From NCBI RefSeq assembly GCF_001418085.1, contig NZ_LIQH01000039.1, forward strand, positions 62,001-126,000: DNA of 64,000 nucleotides, written 5' to 3'. Every line of letters starts with the position of its first letter. Within the stretch, counting starts at the first letter, position 1. A program made the position numbers and the translations under genes. Shown here piece by piece: positions 60,138 through 64,000 of the stretch. Under the pieces are notes generated by a model. That model did no database searches. It saw only the letters and a program-made list of their open reading frames with translations, and was not told where the DNA came from. This DNA is from Lacinutrix algicola (GTDB lineage: Bacteria > Bacteroidota > Bacteroidia > Flavobacteriales > Flavobacteriaceae).

Positions 60138-60616
60138 GCATAATTCGAGAATTTCTTTTTTATAACCTCTAATTTAGGATTAATAAATTGTTTACAAAAC
60201 GGTTTAGCAGGATTTTTTAAATAGTAATTCTGAAAAGCTTCTTCCGAAGCTTTAAATGCTGAAAACGGATAAACCTGTGTAATAATTTTTTTATTAAACT
60301 GTTCTTGAAAATTATCAAGTAAAGCTGTAGCTTCTTTGTTTTGACTGTCTGAAAAACTATAAATAGCCGATCGGTATTTTTTTCGCATAGAATGATTACT
60401 CGTACTTTTATGTGTTAGTAAATGCACTTCTATTAAGGTTTTTAAAGTAATGTCTTCAACTTGAAAATGCACAATTACAGCTTCAGAAAAACTACTGTTT
60501 TCATCTATAGAAGCCACAAAGCCTTGTTCTACTTTTTCTACACCTTTTAACGATTGAAACACTGCTTCTGTACACCAATGGCAACCACCACCAAATGCTA
60601 CTTTTGTTAATTCCAT
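60128..60616 (-). CDS. msrA: MsrA-like methionine sulfoxide reductase, divergent
   Basis: 162 residues from ATG 60616 (an upstream ATG at 60640 overlaps the previous gene more). FGGGCHWCTE near residue 8 holds the catalytic Cys where the family has GCFWC. KYRSAIYSF near residue 91 corresponds to the QYRS motif. The GYxGG of MsrA is missing (GFVAS). Its last residues (ASL) come from a repeat. Reductase activity is likely but not certain. It overlaps the aldo/keto reductase gene by 10 bases. Confidence 0.82.
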   Translation of the reverse strand: MELTKVAFGGGCHWCTEAVFQSLKGVEKVEQGFVASIDENSSFSEAVIVHFQVEDITLKTLIEVHLLTHKSTSNHSMRKKYRSAIYSFSDSQNKEATALLDNFQEQFNKKIITQVYPFSAFKASEEAFQNYYLKNPAKPFCKQFINPKLEVIKKKFSNYASL

Positions 60617-61551
60617 TGTAGATTCTTTCTTTCTGTCCAATACAATTCGGGAGTCGTTTTAAAAGTGTTTAATAACTCGATATCGGTTTTAGAAAGAGAA
60701 AAAGAATTCGCTTTTAAATTTTCGTCTAATTGATCGCTATTACTCGCTCCGCTTAAAACAATACTTTCAGGAATTGTTTGCTCACAATATTTTAGTGAAA
60801 TAGCATCTACGCCGACTTTATATTTATCAGATAAAGTATCTAAAACAGTATATAGCGCTTTATAATGAGGGTATTTGTTATTCTTAAAAACACGACCATT
60901 TGCCACAGCTTCTTTAATAACAATCGATTTGTTTTGTTTTATTAATTCATTAGAAATATCGCTTAAACTTTGATCTAAAAAATTATACGTCACTTGAAAC
61001 ATATCGAACAATTGTTCACCATCAACCAATACATTTAAAGCTTCTTTTATAACTTCAACCTGGTTCGTTCCTGTTGTAGTTAATCCTATTTTTAAATTGT
61101 GTTCCTTTTTTAAAAATGCCAATTGTTTTAATACAGCTTCATTTTTTAAAACACCAGTTTGCAAAGTCGCGGAATGAATTTGATAGACTTTTAAATAAGG
61201 GAAAAACTGTTTAGAGACTTCCCATTGCTCGATTAGTTTCTCTAAGCTATGTTCTTTTACTTCGTGAACTTTTGCATTAGCATTAAAATTAGCAACATAG
61301 GTGTATCCCCATTTAGTTGCGATTTCAATACTAGAATCGTTTTTGGTTTTTAACCATTCTATAAGTAAATCTTCAGCCAAACCATAACCTGGAGCGGTGT
61401 CAAAATACCTAATACCTAAATTGTAAGCATTCTCTAAAACAGAAAAACTATGTTTTCTAAAGGTTTCAATATTAGAGTTGTTAGCTTGCTTTTGACGTAT
61501 GTTGATATATTGTGGTCTTCCAAGAGCCGCTGTTCCTAATCCTAATGTCAT
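60607..61551 (-). CDS. Aldo/keto reductase
   Basis: 314 residues. The catalytic set is Asp and Tyr in YFDTAPGYGLAE near residue 54, Lys in EIATKWGYTY near 80 and His in YQIHSATL near 126. It reduces aldehydes or ketones with NADPH. The MsrA-like gene overlaps its end, so the two genes are in one operon, perhaps for repair of oxidised compounds. Confidence 0.92.
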   Translation of the reverse strand: MTLGLGTAALGRPQYINIRQKQANNSNIETFRKHSFSVLENAYNLGIRYFDTAPGYGLAEDLLIEWLKTKNDSSIEIATKWGYTYVANFNANAKVHEVKEHSLEKLIEQWEVSKQFFPYLKVYQIHSATLQTGVLKNEAVLKQLAFLKKEHNLKIGLTTTGTNQVEVIKEALNVLVDGEQLFDMFQVTYNFLDQSLSDISNELIKQNKSIVIKEAVANGRVFKNNKYPHYKALYTVLDTLSDKYKVGVDAISLKYCEQTIPESIVLSGASNSDQLDENLKANSFSLSKTDIELLNTFKTTPELYWTERKNLQWN

Positions 61552-61592
61552 ATTTTAAATTTTGATGTCAATTTTACTGAGTAAAGTATAGC

Positions 61593-63155
61593 TTATGAAC
61601 TACAAGATAGCATAGAACAACCGACTTTATGTCTCGCCCAATCTGGACGTTTTACAAACCATTTTTCGTTTTCTGGTTGCTCATCGTATGGTTTTTTTAG
61701 AAGATTGAATAAATTATCTATTAACTTGTAATCACCTCTGTTAGCATCGTCTATTGCTAATTGTGCTATATAGTTTCGTAATACGTATTTAGGATTCACT
61801 TTGTTCATTGCAAGCTTTCTATCTTCAAAAGAAAGTGTTTCATTTTGTAAGCGTTTAGCATAACTTTCAAACCAAGTATTCCATTGTTGTTCAATAGTAC
61901 TGGTTACTTCATCTAAAAGATAGAAAGCATCTTTAATAACGGTTAATCCTTCGGAAGGTTTAATAGCAGAGAAATTACTTAAATTTCTAAAAAAGAGTGT
62001 CATATCAGTTTCAGTTAACTGTAAAACGGTTTCTAAACTAGAAATAAGTTCTGCATCGTTGGTTTCTTCAGTATGTAAACCTAATTTGCTTCGCATCATG
62101 CTTATATATTGAGAAGATGCTTTTTCGAAGTATCCATTTAAAATAGCTTCTAAGCCTTTGGCTTCTCCAATTAAAGGATATATAGCGTTTGCTAATTGGT
62201 ATAAATTCCAATGGCCAATGTCTAATTGCGACCCAAAACGATAGCGTTTATATTGGCTATCTGTTGTGTTTGGTGTCCAATCGAGATCGAAACCTTCTAA
62301 CCAACCATAAGGTCCGTAATCTATAGTTTGACCAAGAATAGATAAGTTATCGGTATTCATAACACCATGTACAAAACCGACACGCTGCCAATGTACAATC
62401 ATTTCTAAAGTACTATTTGTTACGGCTTCAAAAAACTGTAAATAGCTGTCTTTATTTGGTTCTCCTAAATACGAAAAATGATTGTTTATGGTATAATCGA
62501 CAAGTGTTTTTAAAGTCTCATTATCTTGTCTAGCCGCTAACAATTGGTAATTACCAAAACGTAAAAAGCTAGGAGCAACACGACAAACAATAGCACCTTT
62601 CTCGTAAGCAGCATTACCATTGTAAAGCATATCTCTTAAAACTTGATCTCCAGATATAGCTAAGGATAATGCTCTTGTTGTAGGTACTCCTAAGTGATAC
62701 ATAGCTTCGCTACACAAATATTCGCGCACAGAAGAACGTAACACGGCTAAACCGTCTGCCGTACGAGAATAAGGTGTTTCTCCTGCACCTTTTAATTGTA
62801 TTGCCCAATGTTTATTATTGTGTTCAATTTCGGTTAAATTTATTGCACGACCATCTCCTAATTGCCCAGCCCAATTTCCAAATTGGTGTCCACCATAACA
62901 CATAGCATAAGGCTTGGTATTTGGTAAAACACTATTTCCAGTAAAAACGTTTAGAAAGTCTTCACTTTTAGCATCTGCTTCGGTAAGACCTAAATTTTTA
63001 AGCATTTCTGGGGAGACGTGGAGTAGTTCTGGTTTTGCGGTTTGCTTTGGTGTAACATAAGAGAAACAAGCCTTTTCAACCTGTCTTCTTGTGTTTTCAA
63101 GAATAGGATCTGCTGGTAATTCTTTATTAAATCTATCTTTTATATTTAGTTGCAT
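61593..63155 (-). CDS. selO: SelO/YdiU protein AMPylator
   Basis: 520 residues, full length. The pseudokinase fold shows GDGRAINLTEI near residue 101, KGAGETPYSRTADGLAVLRSS near 121 and the MNTDNLSILGQTIDYGPYGWLEGFD region near 246. It transfers AMP to proteins under oxidative stress in bacteria. The C-terminal VGCSMLSCSS carries the redox Cys pair of the family, where eukaryotes have selenocysteine. It is upstream of the aldo/keto reductase and MsrA-like genes. Confidence 0.95.
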   Translation of the reverse strand: MQLNIKDRFNKELPADPILENTRRQVEKACFSYVTPKQTAKPELLHVSPEMLKNLGLTEADAKSEDFLNVFTGNSVLPNTKPYAMCYGGHQFGNWAGQLGDGRAINLTEIEHNNKHWAIQLKGAGETPYSRTADGLAVLRSSVREYLCSEAMYHLGVPTTRALSLAISGDQVLRDMLYNGNAAYEKGAIVCRVAPSFLRFGNYQLLAARQDNETLKTLVDYTINNHFSYLGEPNKDSYLQFFEAVTNSTLEMIVHWQRVGFVHGVMNTDNLSILGQTIDYGPYGWLEGFDLDWTPNTTDSQYKRYRFGSQLDIGHWNLYQLANAIYPLIGEAKGLEAILNGYFEKASSQYISMMRSKLGLHTEETNDAELISSLETVLQLTETDMTLFFRNLSNFSAIKPSEGLTVIKDAFYLLDEVTSTIEQQWNTWFESYAKRLQNETLSFEDRKLAMNKVNPKYVLRNYIAQLAIDDANRGDYKLIDNLFNLLKKPYDEQPENEKWFVKRPDWARHKVGCSMLSCSS

Positions 63156-63471
63156 TCTTGTGCTTTCTGTTTCTATTCAATTTTTACTTTTAGTAAGTAA
63201 TTGTACTAATATAAGAACAAATTACGACAGCCTAATAAGCATCTTTTATAAGTTATTATTTACTTTTTATAACTGATACATTTTTAGAGTCTTGACTTGT
63301 TATTTTATAATTGGTCGTATGATTTAGAGTTTAATTTCAATAGCTAATGTTATAGTAAAAGTTAGTATTGTATTTATGTAAAAAAATAAAATCATTTTAA
63401 ATAAACTATCATCGAAACCATTCACTATATTTAATCAATCAAATTAAAAATAAACATTAAAACATAAAGTT
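63156..63471. other. Intergenic region without recognised elements
   Basis: A divergent AT-rich region of 316 bases. I see no open frame, strong hairpin or full promoter. The selO start and the small lysine-rich gene flank it. Confidence 0.5.
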
Positions 63472-63576
63472 ATGGCAAAGTCGCAAGATTCTAAAAAGAA
63501 TGTAAAAAAAGAAGCAGCATTATCTCCTAAAGAAAAAAAGGCAGCTAAAGCAGCTAAAAAAGCAACAAGAAAATAA
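63472..63576 (+). CDS. Tiny lysine/alanine-rich protein, 34 aa
   Basis: The frame begins MAKSQDSKKNVKKEAALSPK and ends AAKKATRK. It is extremely basic (about 13 Lys/Arg of 34) with a repeated KAAK pattern, like a histone H1 tail or a nucleic-acid-binding peptide. It is followed by a strong terminator, supporting real expression. No family is known to me. Confidence 0.65.
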   Translation: MAKSQDSKKNVKKEAALSPKEKKAAKAAKKATRK

Positions 63577-63596
63577 TATATAAATTATAAAATTTT

Positions 63597-63626
63597 AAAA
63601 ACCACTCTAATTTAGAGTGGTTTTTT
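63597..63626 (+). terminator. Terminator after the lysine-rich gene
   Basis: CCACTCT (63602-63608) and AGAGTGG (63614-63620), with A and T runs outside, form a classical hairpin. It lies 21 bases after the stop. Confidence 0.88.
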
Positions 63627-63676
63627 GCTTTAAAGCAATTATCTTTATGTGTGTATAACAATTACTTTTTAAATTT

Positions 63677-64000
63677 ATGGATATAAAACTTGCAGTACTT
63701 ATAGATGGAGACAATATACCATCAGCGAATGTAAAAGAAATGATGGAGGAAATTGCTAAATATGGCAACCCAACAATTAAACGTATTTATGGAGATTGGA
63801 CTAAACCTAATTTAAATAAATGGAAAAGTTTATTGTTAGAAAATGCAATTACACCAATTCAACAATACGGTTACACTACGGGTAAAAACGCGACCGACTC
63901 TGCAATGATTATTGATGCTATGGATATTTTATATTCGGAGAAAGTTGATGGTTTTTGCTTAGTCTCTAGTGATAGCGATTTTACAAGGTTAGCAACACGA
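63677..64000 (+). CDS. NYN-domain (LabA/DUF88-like) protein, N-terminal part
   Basis: 108 residues are visible before the window ends. VLIDGDNIPSANVKEMMEE at the start gives the first Asp of the NYN (PIN-like) nuclease fold. NATDSAMIIDAMDILYSEKVDGFCLVSSDSDFTRLATR gives the later catalytic Asp residues (TDSAMIID, SSDSDF). Such proteins are RNases or RNA-processing partners and often carry an OST-HTH domain at the C-terminus, not visible here. Confidence 0.92.
   Translation, partial: MDIKLAVLIDGDNIPSANVKEMMEEIAKYGNPTIKRIYGDWTKPNLNKWKSLLLENAITPIQQYGYTTGKNATDSAMIIDAMDILYSEKVDGFCLVSSDSDFTRLATR

Noticed and set aside
1-64000. CRISPR arrays, tRNA or rRNA genes, prophage, toxin-antitoxin modules
   Set aside because: No regularly spaced direct repeats, no cloverleaf-forming segment and no integrase, capsid or nuclease-immunity gene was recognised by reading.

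Overview
This window is a chromosomal segment from a marine-type Flavobacteriaceae bacterium (phylum Bacteroidota). The evidence is the AT-rich sequence, the gliding-motility gene pair gldF-gldG (here one fused gene), a TonB-dependent receptor with an N-terminal carboxypeptidase-regulatory-like domain, many -7 promoter boxes of the Bacteroidota type TAnnTTTG, and weak or absent Shine-Dalgarno sequences. A relative of Lacinutrix, Olleya, Psychroserpens or Winogradskyella is plausible, but that is an inference from general gene content. No rRNA, tRNA, CRISPR array, prophage or intact insertion sequence was found.

Layout: 1-9.8 kb holds housekeeping genes (gamma-glutamyltransferase cut by the window edge, ACP phosphodiesterase, glmM, a class V aminotransferase, an LpxL-type acyltransferase, rhomboid, mnmE) and small unknown genes. 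10-16 kb is a coherent signalling and metabolic block: a META-domain lipoprotein, a soluble histidine kinase, a sigma-54 activator, a textbook sigma-54 promoter, two tiny proteins, glutamate dehydrogenase, a Rnk/GreA-like protein and a pair of paralogous unknown proteins. 16-23 kb has a HAD phosphatase, an MtfA-type peptidase and a response regulator - TonB receptor - YfiR-domain kinase operon. 23-27 kb is a sulfur-compound cluster (Crp regulator, TauE/SafE exporter, persulfide-dioxygenase/rhodanese, split YeeE/YedE transporter). 27-37 kb carries dnaN, gldFG, a SAM hydrolase, phoH and purC. 37-42 kb has an AGCS symporter and an AraC regulator divergent from an aldehyde dehydrogenase with its DUF779 partner. 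42-54 kb is an acetate/propionate uptake and activation cluster (InsA-like DNA-binding protein, porin, DUF4212 plus SSS symporter, CrbS-like sensor kinase, receiver-only regulator, prpE-like and acs ligases). 54-64 kb holds a serine hydrolase, a fatty-acid desaturase between two Crp-type regulators, YceI, patatin, MsrA-like, aldo/keto reductase, SelO and a NYN-domain protein cut by the window end.

The most notable observations are: (1) a perfect sigma-54 promoter directly behind a sigma-54 activator gene, leading into glutamate dehydrogenase and unknown stress-like genes; (2) a receiver-only response regulator in the acetate cluster that ends at a slippery A7 run, where a -1 shift restores the missing last helix; (3) a transposase-derived zinc-ribbon/HTH protein with its own tandem repeats just before its start codon; (4) a family of about 100-bp structured intergenic repeats with imperfect terminal inverted repeats; (5) a Crp-type palindrome placed near -42 of the sulfur exporter promoter; (6) AraC-type 21-bp-spaced direct repeats before the aldehyde dehydrogenase; and (7) a gldF-gldG fusion. 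Functional links between neighbours are inferences from gene order.
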